The notes: generated by a model from the sequence alone, not told the origin. Counted from the first letter of the stretch, positions 40,949 to 55,000 are shown. The stretch is DNA of 64,000 nucleotides from Ectocarpus siliculosus (GCA_000310025.1 FN649733.1:2652980-2716979), one strand, 5' to 3'. Translations and numbers: made by a program.

Positions 40949-42486
40949 CTGCACGGCGGGGGGAAAAATCGAGTAACGTGTAAAACGCTAATAGCGTGGT
41001 GCTGGTTCCCTTGCCGGGATTGGAACAATAAGGTTGCGCGGCTGTCTCTCTTTCGAGTAACTGTCTGCCGGGAACAAAGGTTTGGGTTCGAGGTTGACCG
41101 GTACCGACCGATACAGGTTGCAATCGGGGAGGTGCACCACGCACAGTCAAGAACTTACACCGTGCGTGCGCTACTGATGAAGGGGGTTTATACGTTTCGT
41201 CCTGGTCGCTCGAAATTCCATGATGTTGTACGCATAGACAGACGTTCAGCGATACTGCCTGAATCACCCACACGCTGGACTTGCGATTGTAGGATCATAA
41301 CTGTTTCTTTTGTAAGGAAAGTCTGAACCGCCCGACTGCAAATAAGAGCACGAAAATGTTGTTCGCAAGGATACTCCGAACGCCGTGAGACACACTGCTG
41401 TTCGAGAAAAGAACCGTCTTCTTCCAGGCTCGGCCGTGCTTAGAGCTTTAGTGATCCTTTGGTCTCTCTCTTGCCATTGTGGAATCCCACTTCCAGTGAC
41501 GTGCCTGGGTGTGCTCCGAACGAAGCCTTCACCATGGGCAGCGTAAGGCTCGTTTCCGTCACACAGCCCCCTACAAGAGCTCGACATCGCACACAAGCCT
41601 TTCGCCAGGCCCACCACACACACGCGGCAAGAGACGGCACACGCAACATGTGGATACTCGCCGTTGTCGTGGCTGGTGGTGGTGGTGGTGGTGGTGGACG
41701 TGGTGGTGATGGTGGCTGTTGCGAGAGCGGTTTCTGCTCCTTCCACCCTCCCACGCCCCTTCTCCCTGTGGCCTGCCTCTCCCGCTACCGGCAGTCGCAC
41801 TGACTGCACCTGTGCTTCTACCCTTACCGGAAACCCGCCGAGGGGCCCTTCTACCGTTTCTCACGCGCCCCCCCCCGCCCCCACCCCTTCCTCCGGCCTT
41901 TCTTCCCGTTCTACTGCCGGCGCCGCCTCCTTGGAAGCTGCGGCTTGGATGTGGGTCCTGACTATTGTTCCTCACGGCGATCGTTTCGACATCGACGGCC
42001 GAGCTCTTCGGATCGAGCCAACGAAATGCGTACAGATCCACCCAGGGGACAGGGGCGGGGGAGGCAAGAAGAAGGAAGGATGAGAACACGAATACGATTG
42101 GTTCTAAGCTGCGATGAAAGAGGCAGTCTATGTGGACGCTTGAGCTTGTGTGACAGCTGTGTATGCCGGCACATGTCCCGTGGCCATGTACTGGGCTCCC
42201 CGCCAAACAATTGCCATACCGGCATCCTCTTTTCCTCCCATTGTATCCCATTGTACCAGATACATTTCTCTGTCTCTCTCGATCTCTCTCTCGGAGCCCT
42301 GTGCCCACCCCTCGCGCACGCAATTGCGACCCAACCTCCTTTGGATGCTGGGGTGTCAACCACAAAAGCCGGTTTCATTGGAGACACCGTGAGTAAAATG
42401 CGGTTGGACGGGGATACAGTTTGACTGACTGAAGCAGCAGTGGTCGGAATGCTCAGACACCATTGATATCTACAGTACCAACTAAC

Positions 42487-43231
42487 CTGAACAGTCTCAT
42501 CGTCCACCAGAGAAGCCGAGGCTGCCTGTTCCTTCTTCGCTTGCCTTGCGAGGTTGGCCCTAACGATGTTAACGTACACCTGCCGGTATTGTCGCCATCA
42601 ATCAACACTTTGACGCCATAGAAGGTGTTCATGTGTTGATACTTCTCCATTTCATCATTGCTAGCCTCTGCACAAGGCGCTGGCACGGAAGTTCCGAAGA
42701 AACTACCCAAAAAATGTTAGCTGATTCGCCAAATGGTGGACCTGGGTCCCGTAAATCGTCAGAGGTGGTGTCCCCGGTCTAGGCATTGTTGTACGCAGCC
42801 ATACTTGCCGGTAAAACAACATGCTTCCGAGCGTTTCGCAAAGAAACATTGCGACTTGACCTGGAGATTTGTTTGGGCTGTTCATTCTTCTACAAACCTT
42901 ATCCGTATCTTTCATTCTACCGGTGAAATACACATTGGCAAATGTTCAATTCGTTGGCCACCTCGTCAACATCAAGCATGCTGTAGGGCTGTAGGTGTCC
43001 TTGCTATACAGCGGCTACGCAAGGGTGGTGTGATCCTGTCCCTCTTCCATCACTCGCCATGCACCCCCACCTCCAAGTCTTCGCGGTCGAGCTTGGACAG
43101 CCCTAGGGGAATATCCGCGCCGCGGTCGTCGAGTAGGCCGTTCGCTTCTCCGCCACCGCCACCACTGCCGCCATACCCGTCAACTCCGTCGTTGGTAGTG
43201 ACGGCGGTAGTGGTAGGGTACAGCGGAATGA
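42487..43231 (-). CDS. Possible upstream exons of the EF-hand gene, or a separate gene
   Basis: Three intervals look coding on minus: 43071-43231 (Gly-rich, then LSKLDREDLE before a GT donor), 42609-42667 (NDEMEKYQHMNTFYGVK) and 42487-42579 (VYVNIVRANLARQAKKEQ, donor GTTAGT). The last two join in frame. The path from here to the exon at 40948 is not resolved: an open segment at about 41.8-42.1 kb (DLYAFRWLDPKSSAVDVE) may belong but its phase does not fit directly. Family not recognised. Confidence 0.4.
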
Positions 43232-46026
43232 CTGCACCAGACGAATAGTTACTGCTGTTGCTGTTCTCGAGCGCAGCTTCTTTGCGGGAAAGCCCTGGCG
43301 ACGACCTAATACATCGAAGAGATAGGTTCGTGTGTTCTTCGTTGATTCGTTCGCGTGGATGAATACTTGGCTAGCCGTCGCGGATTAATCCCTTGTTGTT
43401 ATTGTGCCCCATATGCAAGAGGCGTTGAACAAATTCATTGTTGGAGGCAAGGACGATTCTTAGAGTCTTCGCACAGGAGAGTGAACGGACTTCGAACAAT
43501 AACTGCACCAACCACGGATCAATTACTTTGGGGGTGTGAAGAGGCGGCCGTTCTCTCCAGCCCCAATTTCCGGGTTGGAAGACGAGGGGCGTCCGTAGGC
43601 GCCGGCGGTAGTCCTCGGCCGTGGCGGGGTCGCTCCTCCCCAGCCGCCGAGGGGGGGCAGTGGGTTATCTCCTCCCTCGAGGTTTGGGACCTTCCAAACG
43701 TGTGGTGCCACCGTCCGTTGTTTCGAAGAGAGCAGTTCACAAGAAGAGAGGTTCACACCGAAGTGCGTAGAGGGCACGCAGAGGTGTAAGCGATGGTTAG
43801 GGAGAGCAATCTGCGCCCACGTCGACTTCTTTACGTAGATAGCATCGCTTTCAGAGGTAAATTGTTTGGCGCTATTTTCTGGAAAGCCCAGACAATTACG
43901 TGGTTCACTCACGTGAATGCTCTGGTGGTTGTGTGCACTTCGCCCCAGGGCTGGTGTCGAAGCCGAGCCTAGTAACGCCCCTCCCATCCTAGAGCAGAGG
44001 TGGACGTATCACGAATAGCATGGAGGGAAAAGGGTTTAGCTTACAGGGTAACGATATGTGTACGCCAATGATATTCAAGACATATACAATATAACCCCCC
44101 AACAATACCGTGCCGCGTACTCAGGCAAGCTCCGTGTAGTAAACGTTCTGAAGAGACTGCTGTGCTACCAGCAGCAAGGGTACATGATGTAGCACTTTAC
44201 ACACTACCATGGAGTTCACATCAACCAGAGCACATCACATTGGGATACCAGATAAGACCAAAAGTATGAAGCGAGGCTCCAATAAGTTTGTGGAACCAAG
44301 GCAAGGGCCTCCGGCACCCACCTGCCGCTAAGTCTAGCCGTCAGTTGAGCTGATGCTATGCCGTGAGAACGCTGCGATCGACTTGCCGCAGCCGCGTTCG
44401 TAACCCCTTGAGACACCCGCAGTGTCCTCCTGCCGGACATGATTATGTTGCCCCTAGTTCACACAGCGGGAACGTCGACCAGCAAATCACGAGCGCGCTC
44501 CCTGACAGCAAGGTTCTCGGGAGATTCCTGCGCTCACCCTACACCACCGCAGTATTGTATGTTCTGTTCGCGTGGGCTGTGGGCAAAGCACAGAACTCTC
44601 ACAGTACGAACTCCAAAAACATTTCTCCGAGTCCCTCTTCTGGCTACGCAGTCACATAAGCCCTCTCTCTTTCCCTCTTGGTCACTTTGTGCGCGTAACA
44701 CTGCACACGAGGCCACGCACTAGCGCACCCGCACGTGCATGCATGTGCGGCGAGACTACTGTGCATGGTACCGGTTGGGGAGGGATGCGGAGGGACTCGT
44801 GTCGATTCGGACGGGGATTTCGTCGATTGACGACTGCTGACGACTGACGACTGACGACCAACTGTTGCAACCCCGCGACCTCCCGTCACCAGCTTGTTAC
44901 TCTCTACAACCTCCTGCTGTTGTTGTTGCTGTTGAGGAGTTACGGAGTTTCACACAGGCGCGAGGGAATCGAGAGAAATCCTGGTGTGTCTTACAAAAAC
45001 GAATTTTCGATGCCACACATGCGCATACATACGTAGTCTACATCGTACGGTGTTGTTGTTGACCACCACCAAACCGTCTTATTGAGCCTGTTAATCACAG
45101 GGGATATATTGCAATATGCTTGCTCAGGGAATCTCCGAAACACAGGTAGTGTCCTCGGACGTTATGATGGAATCATTGCTAACTGCTGTGGATAAGAGTG
45201 GAGTCGTTGTGTTTCCTGTAGAGGGACAATAAAAAAAACGCAACCGACAGAGTGAAATGTCCATGCGGGAAAGAAGGAGTTCTTGCAAGCAAGGTTACGT
45301 GTGTCGTCGTGACGTTAGCAAAGCACGAGGGATGAGGGAAGTGGTCAAGTCCTTACAACGGCTTGGGTATACATCCCATATTTTTTCTCGATCGGACGCT
45401 TCGGGGTGAAAGACGTTTCTCCTTCATGTGCAAACACCGTCGAGAGCACGTCTGCCGCACGTTGTGCGTCCGGAGACTGTATGTCGCACAACACGCGCTC
45501 GGTAAGCAGTGTCTAAGCATGCCACCACGTCCTCCTGTAAACCACTGCACAACATGCATTTTCGCCCTCACTCGTCAAAACGGGCCGATGCTTTGTCGCA
45601 ACTGATAAAAAGAGCGTGTAGCCCTCCTGCGACGTTTCATCCATTGACAACAACCGAGGGAGCATTTTGCATGCAATATACTTGGCTCAACCCCTCTGCA
45701 GCTTCGAGAACTTTTGGATACCAAAAAGTCGTGGTAGTTTCAAGAAGACGCCATTACCTTCATTATGCCTGCCGCCCTAAATCGACCACGCATCAGACTA
45801 GAATGCCGCACGGGACTTCTTGCTTGATTTCCAAGAAAAAAAACGATCAACAACTTACTTCCCGAAATCAATCTGTTATGTTATAAATACGTCAGTCTCA
45901 ATCTCGATCGTGCTCTCGGCCTTTTCTGCTCAGTTGCTGCTGCCAAAGGCAGAGAGGGGTTGAACACGAGCGTAGCCCGTGCCGGTCCTACTCCACCATA
46001 AAAACACTCTTTTGCGGTGCGTCCGA
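43232..46026. other. Region with no confident gene
   Basis: Between the EF-hand gene and the 3' end of CCT2. One minus-strand open stretch at 43523-43700 (VPNLEGGDNPLPPLGGW, stop at 43523) follows a plausible acceptor and could be a last exon, but no partner exon was found. GT/GC-rich microsatellite bits occur near 44925 and 45050. Nothing else is supported. Confidence 0.4.
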
Positions 46027-49000
46027 CTACTGTTGCTGGCGCTGGCGGGGCGCGCACTTGATGATGTCATCCACCCGCAGAACCATTTCCGCCGCCTCCG
46101 CCGCAGATATAAGCACCTGAAGGTGGCAACAAAGAGGGTACACAAAACAGGACCCACGAAGGAAAAGGTTAGAGGGCACCAGGTACACGCACTCTTGTTT
46201 GATGGTCTTGTGCCTTCTAGCGTCGTTAGAACAAAGAAATGCGGTGCAAATAAACAAGAACGCCGCTGAATGTTTCGCAAGGCCGTATGTGCCAAAAAAA
46301 AAAAAAACATCCACGTACACGTTGCGTTGATTCGCGTTCTGACGTCGACAGTCCTTGATGCAGTAGGGACGCAGCTGCTTGTGATACTGCGGTGCCGCCT
46401 GCTCCTCACTTTGATTCGTTTTGAATTGTATTAAAAAAAAAAAAACGCGCCCCATAGTGTGATTGCACAACATCCATGCGATTGTTTTGTTTTTTCTCGC
46501 CCCACCTGCAGCTTGCTCTTGTATGCCTCCCGCACACCCAACGCCTTCATGTCGCCCACAACTCCCTGCTGCATGTCCAGCCCCGCAGTCTGAGACGAAA
46601 AAACACACGTACAAGCACAACCACATGCGGTTCACACGCAGACACACGAGAGACAGGGGACCATCGTGAAGGACTCATTGCTTCCCTCTTCACGAAGGAC
46701 TGACGCGTTGTTTTTGGTCGGCGAGCCACCAACAGGGAAGCCGGTGGTAAACACAACAGAACGACCGAGCGATCAGATAACAGAGTGGTATGCATGAGAG
46801 ACAAGAGAGCTCACGACGAAAAAGCACACGGCATCGAAAGAGGCAAAGAACGTTCGTCGAGAGAGATAAAGAACCGCAAAGCCAAAAAAAAAAAAAAACA
46901 CGCAAACGGATTGAACAACCTTGACGCCAGCGGCAGGCAGCACGGAAACCTTCTCAAGACGCATTCCACGAAAAAAAAAACACCCTCTCACCTTGGCCCC
47001 CTGGGCGTGTGCGGCGCGAAGGCTAGAGATGAGATCGGAGCCGTCGTAGCCCCCGTTGTCCGCGATGATGGTGGGCAGCTGCCGGAGCGCCCTCGCGTAG
47101 GCCTCCATCGCCAGCGCCTTCTTTCCCGACGTGTTCGGCACCTGCGGGGCGCGCGAACAGGGCCATCAGCAGCAACGACAACAACACGCAGGAGAAGGGC
47201 TATACGCTTGCTGCCCGCGAGACCGACACTCGAGCGCACGACGTGATGGCTTGACGATATGCAATGTCGACGGGCTTGGGGGTTCAAGACCTTACGTCTG
47301 CGTGTCTGGGGGGATTTTTCCGATGCATGTTCGGGGGTGAACGCGAGTCGCCAACCCAAAACACAGTTTACGACAGCAGCAAAAACCGACGAGCAGACAA
47401 AGTCACATCGTGCGCCGCGCAATCGCACCAAGCGTGATTCATTTTCACAACAATCTTGGGCAACGAGAACCGGGCTTGGAATCTCCTGATACGCTACGGC
47501 TGTCACCCCGGTGCCTTGTAGTCGAGGCATTTCATGCGCTCTGAAAAGCAGGAAAAAATCCAGCGCCCCTTTGCCACGATTCGCTATCCCTCACCCGCCC
47601 TCAACGTGAGCAGCACGTCCGCCGTTTTGGTTGCCCGGTCTTTCAGCACGTTTCATGGCACCGCCGACACACCTTCTCTCTTGTCTCTCTACCCTTCACC
47701 CAACGGAACACGTTCCCCACCCGCTTCACCCTGATCGTCGACATCTGCGACACTTCTTTCGTCCCTCGGCACCCAACATCACTTCCCCTCGCCGCATGGG
47801 CTTCTCCCTCCAGCCTTACAAGCACGTTGTGAATACCGTAGGTGACACAAGATATCACACACCCTGGACCGATTTCCAAGGCCCCGCAACTCCATAGCAG
47901 TAGGAGTGCTGGTGCCGAAAATATAGGGGCGTTGGAACCGTCTCTTCGAGAGCGTTCGGTTAGGTTCGATTTTAAGTCCTCTCCTTCGCCATGGAGCAGT
48001 CTAAATTGAAGATCGGTCTAGGGGGTGTGTTATCTTACGTCACCCACGGTTAGACCTCGAGATTACATTTTTTTTGGCCAAAAAAAGTGTCCCGTGGTCT
48101 GAAGCCTAACAGACTAGAGCCAGTTCAAAATAATCAATCAAGACTAGAGCCAGTTCAAAATAATCAATCAACGCTCCCTAAAACAGGTGGCTACGTCACC
48201 ATAACGCTGAAAATACGAAAATACATGACTCGACTTGTGAACTCTGTCAACAACAACCAAAGCGCACAACGTGCACTCCACACAACACACACAGCCACCG
48301 GATCACCAGCAAAGGATCATGTGCACTACACTGGCGGATCGGGGAAACTAGTGTAGCCCATCAGCTCGAGCAGCAGCGCATGCATATGTATGCATTCAAT
48401 GCATGCATTCACAGCAGCAGCCAAGTCGGAACATATGCCGATGAGAGTGGAAGAAACATACATGTAGCCGGAAAAAAATCGGTGTCATCAGAGGCAATTC
48501 CAGGCGCTGTTTCTATCCGTTCTGCCGCCACCCACAAGCTGCCACAGGCAATCCTGAGTAGATGCGCCGCTAGCCCTACTTACACTGATTCTCGGAAGCT
48601 CTCAACTTTGCTCGCCCTCGATGAATTGGTCTCAAAACACACGCGAGCGTGTTTTCGAAATGGCTTGAAGTTGGCGCCTCGAGCAAGAAAATTCAGCCAA
48701 GTCATGCCAAATCTGCTGCTGGGCATAACAACACGCTCAAGCACATAGTGGGACCAATTCATCGAGGACGAGCAAAGTTGAGAGCTTCCGAGAATCAGTG
48801 TGAGCAGGGCTAGTGGTGCGTGTGCTCACGATCGCCCGTGACAGTTTATGGACGGCGAGAGACATGTGAAACAAAGCTCCAAGATGTGTGATGTTTCGGC
48901 CCCCCTTTTTTCGGATTTTCAAGATGTGCGTCATGTCGCCCCCGGGTGGTAAAGCAACAAATGACATCACAGCTTCGCCGCGGCTGCCCTCAAGGGCTTC

Positions 49001-52000
49001 CGAGAACCATGATGAGCAGAGCTAGCCGCGCATGCCATCAGTATCGGCAGCCGAAGCTCTCTGGGTGGTGGAGGATGTGTGAGACCGACAGTCAAAGCTG
49101 TGTGCGTTGTGTGGTCTCTGTCTTGTCCTTTTTTTCCACGCATGCAACGAACTTCTGTTGCTGTGTTGGCATGGCATTCTGTTTTCAAGTCAAAAACTGA
49201 CCAAGAGTGCCGATACGGCGTTTACAATCTCTCGACCGCAACAGCTTGGATCGGGATGCGGTTTCGTGCGGTGTGTGCACAAAACCCAAAGGAAGAGATC
49301 ACTCGGTTCAGTTTTTTTAGCTCAAGGGAGAAAAAACGAGCAAATTGGCTAATACCCTCTAAAATCCAGTAAAGAGCGCATGTTCTCGGTATTCCTGGGT
49401 GTGGGCAAAAATTCGCAACCGAGTGATTCATAGAGTATAATCTGTAGACAAGTGTTGTCAAGTATGAAGCGCCAACTCTCCACCTGGAGCCAGCATTTTG
49501 TGTTGTAAGATCTGGTTCTCAATCCAAGACAATAAAAATTCGGCCACCGAGTCAGAAAAAAAAAAAAAATGCTTTTTAGGCTGGTTGTTACGCCGTTTTT
49601 TGCTGGTCGTTCGCGGTCTAATCTCGAGGTCTAACGCCAGTGGGCTGAAGATCGGTCCATGGGTTGTGATATCTTCTTTCGTCATAAGTGGGCTTTTACC
49701 TCCGCGTCGATGGCTGCGGCCATGGCGATCTCGGTGCAGCCGCCGCCGGGCACCGTGCGAGTCTCCTTCACCGTCTGGGTGAGCACGCACAGGGCGTCGT
49801 GCAAAGACCGCTCCGCCTCGTCCAAAACGTGCTTGCTGCGTGCGGGGCACGAGGGTCGCGCGGGAGGCGGGTGAAGAACGAACAAACACCGGTGAGTGCA
49901 TGCATCGGGAAAGACGGACGGCGGATTAGACAACCCGACGAGTTTAAATGGCAACCTTAGGATATACGACAAAAAATGTAGGTTGGGCGTGCTTTGTTTG
50001 TACAGGGCGTCGTGCGAAGACCGCTCCGCCTCGTCCAAAACGTGCGTGCTGCAGCATATGCGGGAGGGAGGCAATAACGAACAAACATGGCGAGACAGAC
50101 AGCTGACTTAGATGTGGGAGCAGGAACACACGTGCAACGGCCCCGACAAAAAAAAAACAGCAGTCGACGTTGTGCCGTTGCAAGCTGTAAGGTCAAGCTG
50201 ATTGCGAAAAACAAGCAGTCACGTACGTACGACCCCCTACGCCCCCCCGCCCCCCAAGGTATGTATACACCAAGCCACTGACGTTCGACGCCAACAATAC
50301 CCAAAACAACAATCACCACCACGAAACAGACATCAACGAGCCCATTAACAGTGGCTTTTCTCTTATCGAGATGCAGGTAGTACACGTCTTGAGAACGGCA
50401 GGCGGGTAGAGAAGGTAGCCGGGTCTTCCCCGCCCGCTTACTCGAGATTTCTTCTTCGTCGCGCTCGGCGTCGAAGCAGTCATCTTCGCGCTTCCGAAGA
50501 GCGAAGGCCACCGCTTCGACGACCAACACAACGATAAACAAAGCTCCATCAAGCGGGCGGGAAGACCCGGCTGCCTTCTACCCGCCTGCCGTTCTCAAGA
50601 CGTGTACTTTGGGTCCACAAAAAAGAAGCTTCTTTTCGGTCAGCATGCGCCGGGCGTGGTTAAAACTCCGGGCCGAGACAAAACGACTCCTGAGCTTCCG
50701 GCCTGGACTTGGTCCTGGGTTAACATTCCCGACGGCGGGGTTGGAGGAGCGGATACGGTGCCCCCCGGCGGACAGGGGGGGTAGGGTCCCCGTGCAACAT
50801 CTCGTAGTGTGGCTGTACGAATTTAAACACCCTCCACACGCGCAGCAAGGCCAAAGGCGCGGATCATGTTACGTACGTACCTGCTCGCTGATAGCACGCA
50901 CAGTAGTACCGCGGGCTTCACACGATACTCAAATCACCTAATGCAAAACGAAGATAGAAATTTTATTTTTGCCTCGAAAGCAGCTGCAGGAGAGGTTTGC
51001 GATATCATCATTCATCACTCAGAAGGCCCAACTATCCAGCGTTCAAGGCCGAGAGATATTGACGGCAGTGAGGTCGTCTACAAACCAAAAATGAAGGTCA
51101 CCGGGGGGGGGGGGGTTACGCACCTAGCCCCCCTGAGCACGATGGTGCACGCCTCCCCAGCCTTGCAGCCGGAGAATCGGATCAAGGTGTCCTCGCCGAT
51201 CATAACCTGTCCATGCACGCAACATCAACAAAAACATAACAAGACAAGAGAAGCCTCAGCAGGTGGACGGATGGAGACGAGCAGAGGAAAGAAAACGAGT
51301 CGTCTGTGCTGCTGCGTGGAGGGCTCCTTGTTCCGCAGCCGAAGGGCCAACGACATGGTACTTACACTTCCCGTGCTTTTCACTTGTCACTTCTCTCTCC
51401 TCTCCCGTAGACTGCACATCTTCCGTTCCACATAGCCGAACACCTTCCACCAGCTCTCATCAAACTCAGGCAGCAAACAAGCTTGTGTACCTCCTGCTCG
51501 TCCCTCCCGGTAGGTGAAACAAGATATCACGCACCCCGGACCCATTTTCAAAGCTCGATTTACTCCAACGCAGGCGGTGCCGAAATGGCGGCGCTGGACC
51601 CAACCATCTCACAACGAGAGCTCCGAAAACATGTCACATGGTTGGAGCATCCTCTTCGTCGTGGAGTAGAAATCGGGCTTTGAAAATCGGTCCAGGGTGT
51701 GTGTATGGCATCTTGTGTCACCTGCGGTGGCCCTCTGCCCCACACGAAAACTATGTCACATGATTCGTGCATTATCTTCGTCATCGACCAGTAAATATAA
51801 TCGAGCTTGAGAATCGGGGGGGGGGTGGTATCTTGTGTCACACACGGTAGCCCCGCACGCACCTCCTCGATCTTCTTGCACTCCCCAAGCACCGCCAGCT
51901 CTGGGTGGTCGAAGGTCGACGCCGTGGCTCCGCCGGTTACCGCCGCCAGTCGCTCCACCCCTTCGAAGTCCGCGTGCTCGATCGCCATCACTCCAGCCTC

Positions 52001-55000
52001 CGCGAAAATCTGTTGCGATATCGATCAATCGATCGTGTTCGGCGGCGTAGCCCGTAGCGTCATCATTATCCGTCGACGACGAGAAAAGCAGATGACGGTA
52101 CCGTCGGAGGCAACCCAAAACCGAGTTATAGGTGTACATCGCCGACGAAACAACAAACAACAACAGGCGTGAGAAATAAACACATCAGAGCAAAGAGAGA
52201 GAAAGCAGCACACCGCCAGCAAAGCGGCTAGCAAACGACAGAAAGAAAGAAAGAAAGAAAGAAAGGGAGCGACCGAAAACACACACACACACACACATCG
52301 CGAGAGCACGCCAAGTGAATATATAATCATGGGAGATAGATCTTGGGAGGCGGGCGGGTAACGCTTCAGTACGGGCTGGAGAGAGTAGGACTACAATAGC
52401 TTGCAGGAGACCTACTACATACTCCGTGGAATTGCTGGAGACTCTGTCTGCCCTTGCTGCCAACCGTTCCAAGAAGCAATATTGAGAATGCGTTGTATTC
52501 GATCGTCACTCTCTTCCCGCCTCTCCGCCAAAGCAGCTGCCCCCCCCCCCTTCACGCGTCCCACAACACCAAAAAACGGTATAACGCAAACATCCCGATA
52601 GAGAGTTGACAAACAGTCAAGTGAACCAACCACCCACTTGATGTAGACAACAAAACAACTAGGCTGTTAGACAACCATCCCCAAGGTGGAGAGCGCTCGC
52701 CCCCCCCCCCCGTCGTCCAACAACGCCCGCTGCTCTCGCTTGCTTGCCACCTAACGCCTCGCACCTGTTCGGGGAAGTTGTAGATGAGCTGGCGGTTGAC
52801 GAAGACGTTTACTCCGTGGTCCACGATCTTCTTGCACTTTTTGCGCATCTTGTCCTTCTCGGCCTCCTCGATCTCCGCCACCTGCTCAACACACGTCACG
52901 TCATGCGTGAGAGATGCATTGTTGAAGCAACACCAAACACATACAACAGCTTTAGCATCACCAGCAGGAGGCTCCACATTGACGACGCCAACAACCGATG
53001 ACCACACGGCTACAGGTATACGTGCGAGAGGATCAGTTTCGTTCTCTGGAGTGGCAGGGATATTGATAAATGTCAAACAGGTGCACATCAGGGCGGCAAC
53101 ACAACACACAAGAGTCCCTCCCTCAACAACGCCGTCGTCTCTAAACTTAACCCACATGATTATACCAATACTTGCACCTCATCTCGACTAAAGTGCACGC
53201 ACGTCAAGACCCCAAATTTTCTATTTTGAGACCCCCCCTCTCACACTCCGTCCACTGCTGTCTAACCTTGTCCATCGTGTCTACTTCGGCTTCAGCCACG
53301 AACGCCCATTTTCATGCCACAGTGACAAAACAACAAGCATAAAAAAAGAGACCGTCGAACAACACGAAAATTTCATGAAGCAATCTTAATCTTGCCTCAC
53401 AGAGGGCCGCTCGCTCTACCTGGGCGCCTGTTCCGCCTGCCTGCGTGTCCGTTTGCCTCTCCCCGCCCTATCGGCGGTCGATTCTACCCCCCCCACCTAA
53501 CGCTTCTCTCGCCTCCCCAACTAACCCACCCCCCCATGGTCAATGGTCTAACCGCTAAGGCATGCGAAACATCAGCACCCCCCCCCTCTTGCCTTGTTCA
53601 TCGAGTCAACCCTGACTCGGGAGCCGTAGATCTTGATCTTGTCCGTGTCCATGGCGGTGTTGGCGATCAGGATCTTGGCGTTCTCGACGACCTTCGGCTG
53701 TCCCACCCCGATCTTCTTGTTCAAGATAAATCTGGAGGTTGAGCAGCAGCGTCCACCACGTCACGACGAAACGCACAAGGAAATAGGCATAGCAGGGGTG
53801 GGGGCAAAGATGCTGAAGTCGGTATTGTTCTTCCTGGAGCCTTTGAGGCCCGTTGACCACAGGGTTCCAGAGCGATCGACAAAGGGCCCTGATAGTGCGA
53901 AGCATGTCGACCCTAACATTTCGCTAAGGACAGAAAAACGGCAAAAAAAAAAGAAGACATCAAACGGGCAACAACAATACCGCCAACAAAAAGGCATCCG
54001 ATATCATCATCATAACATCCGCCGCCAACAACACCCGCATCAGATTCCCACCACCACCGCCACCACAACACCTGTGAATGTACCGATACAATCCCCCGCC
54101 TTTTTCACCAAAACTCACCCCTCCTCAAGGTAAGACTCCTTCAGCGAACCCCCCGGCATCTTGATTATCTGGATGTAGTCCAGGTTACCCGACCCCTTGA
54201 GCCTGAGCACCGCGTTCACGGCAAGCTCCGCAAAACGGTCCTTCTCGTGCGTTAGCAGCTTAGAGCTCAACGTCGTCCTGGGGGGGGAGAGAGATAAGAC
54301 AAGAAAAAACGACGAGGGGAGGAGACAGACGACAAAAACATTTTCAAGACAAAGAAAAAAGAAAACGAGCGTTTAAACGATCAGCATGCGGTAGAGGTGA
54401 CATGGACAAAAACATAAAGCAGGGTACTTCGCTAGAATTTCACCCCATAACCCCCACATTGTCGAATGGTATAATGAAGAGGAGTAAGTCGTACACACAC
54501 CAGGAAACTAAGAAAACGCAAAATGCGAAAAGCAACGCACAAGCACATGGGGGGCATTTGCTCAAACGAGTGAACTGCTACCTATTCCCTCAGTACGCAC
54601 TTCGCGATGTGGTAGAGGTCATCTCGGAACTTTGCGTCGTCCTTCCCGTTGTCCTCCGCGCTGTCGGCGAGCACTCTCCGGGCCGCCGCCGTCGCCAACC
54701 GCCACCCCTGGATGATCGTCTGCACACGGGGACAACAACAAAAAAACACCGGCCACGAGACAACGTAAACACACGAGAAAAAAAAAATACCGGCCACAAA
54801 AACAACGAAACACACACGGTTTGTTTCAGAGACTGGGGTATTGACATTGGTCAGTCGGTTGGCGCGGTCAAAGCCGCTTGAAGAAATATGGACATGCGTG
54901 CATGGAGTCCTAAACGACGTCGTCGGCAAGGTTTCGCACGCCTCCAAAAAAATACGGGAACAAATAAAGGCGTGGAGTCGTTTGAAAGGACGAGGTGAGA

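Noticed and set aside
41571-42365. Minus-strand ORF of 264 codons with His-rich end
   Set aside because: Most of it is low-complexity (GGT and CAC runs). Only DLYAFRWLDPKSSAVDVE looks coding and its phase could not be joined to neighbours.
49647-49690. Another MITE family M end
   Set aside because: GAAGATCGGTCCATGGGTTG and TATCTTCTTTCGTCAT resemble the right arm, but too many mismatches and no left arm; kept out of the feature list.
53633-54133. Plus-strand ORF of 166 codons
   Set aside because: It overlaps CCT2 exons 6-7 in antisense and consists otherwise of intron low-complexity (Thr/Pro/Gln-rich) sequence.
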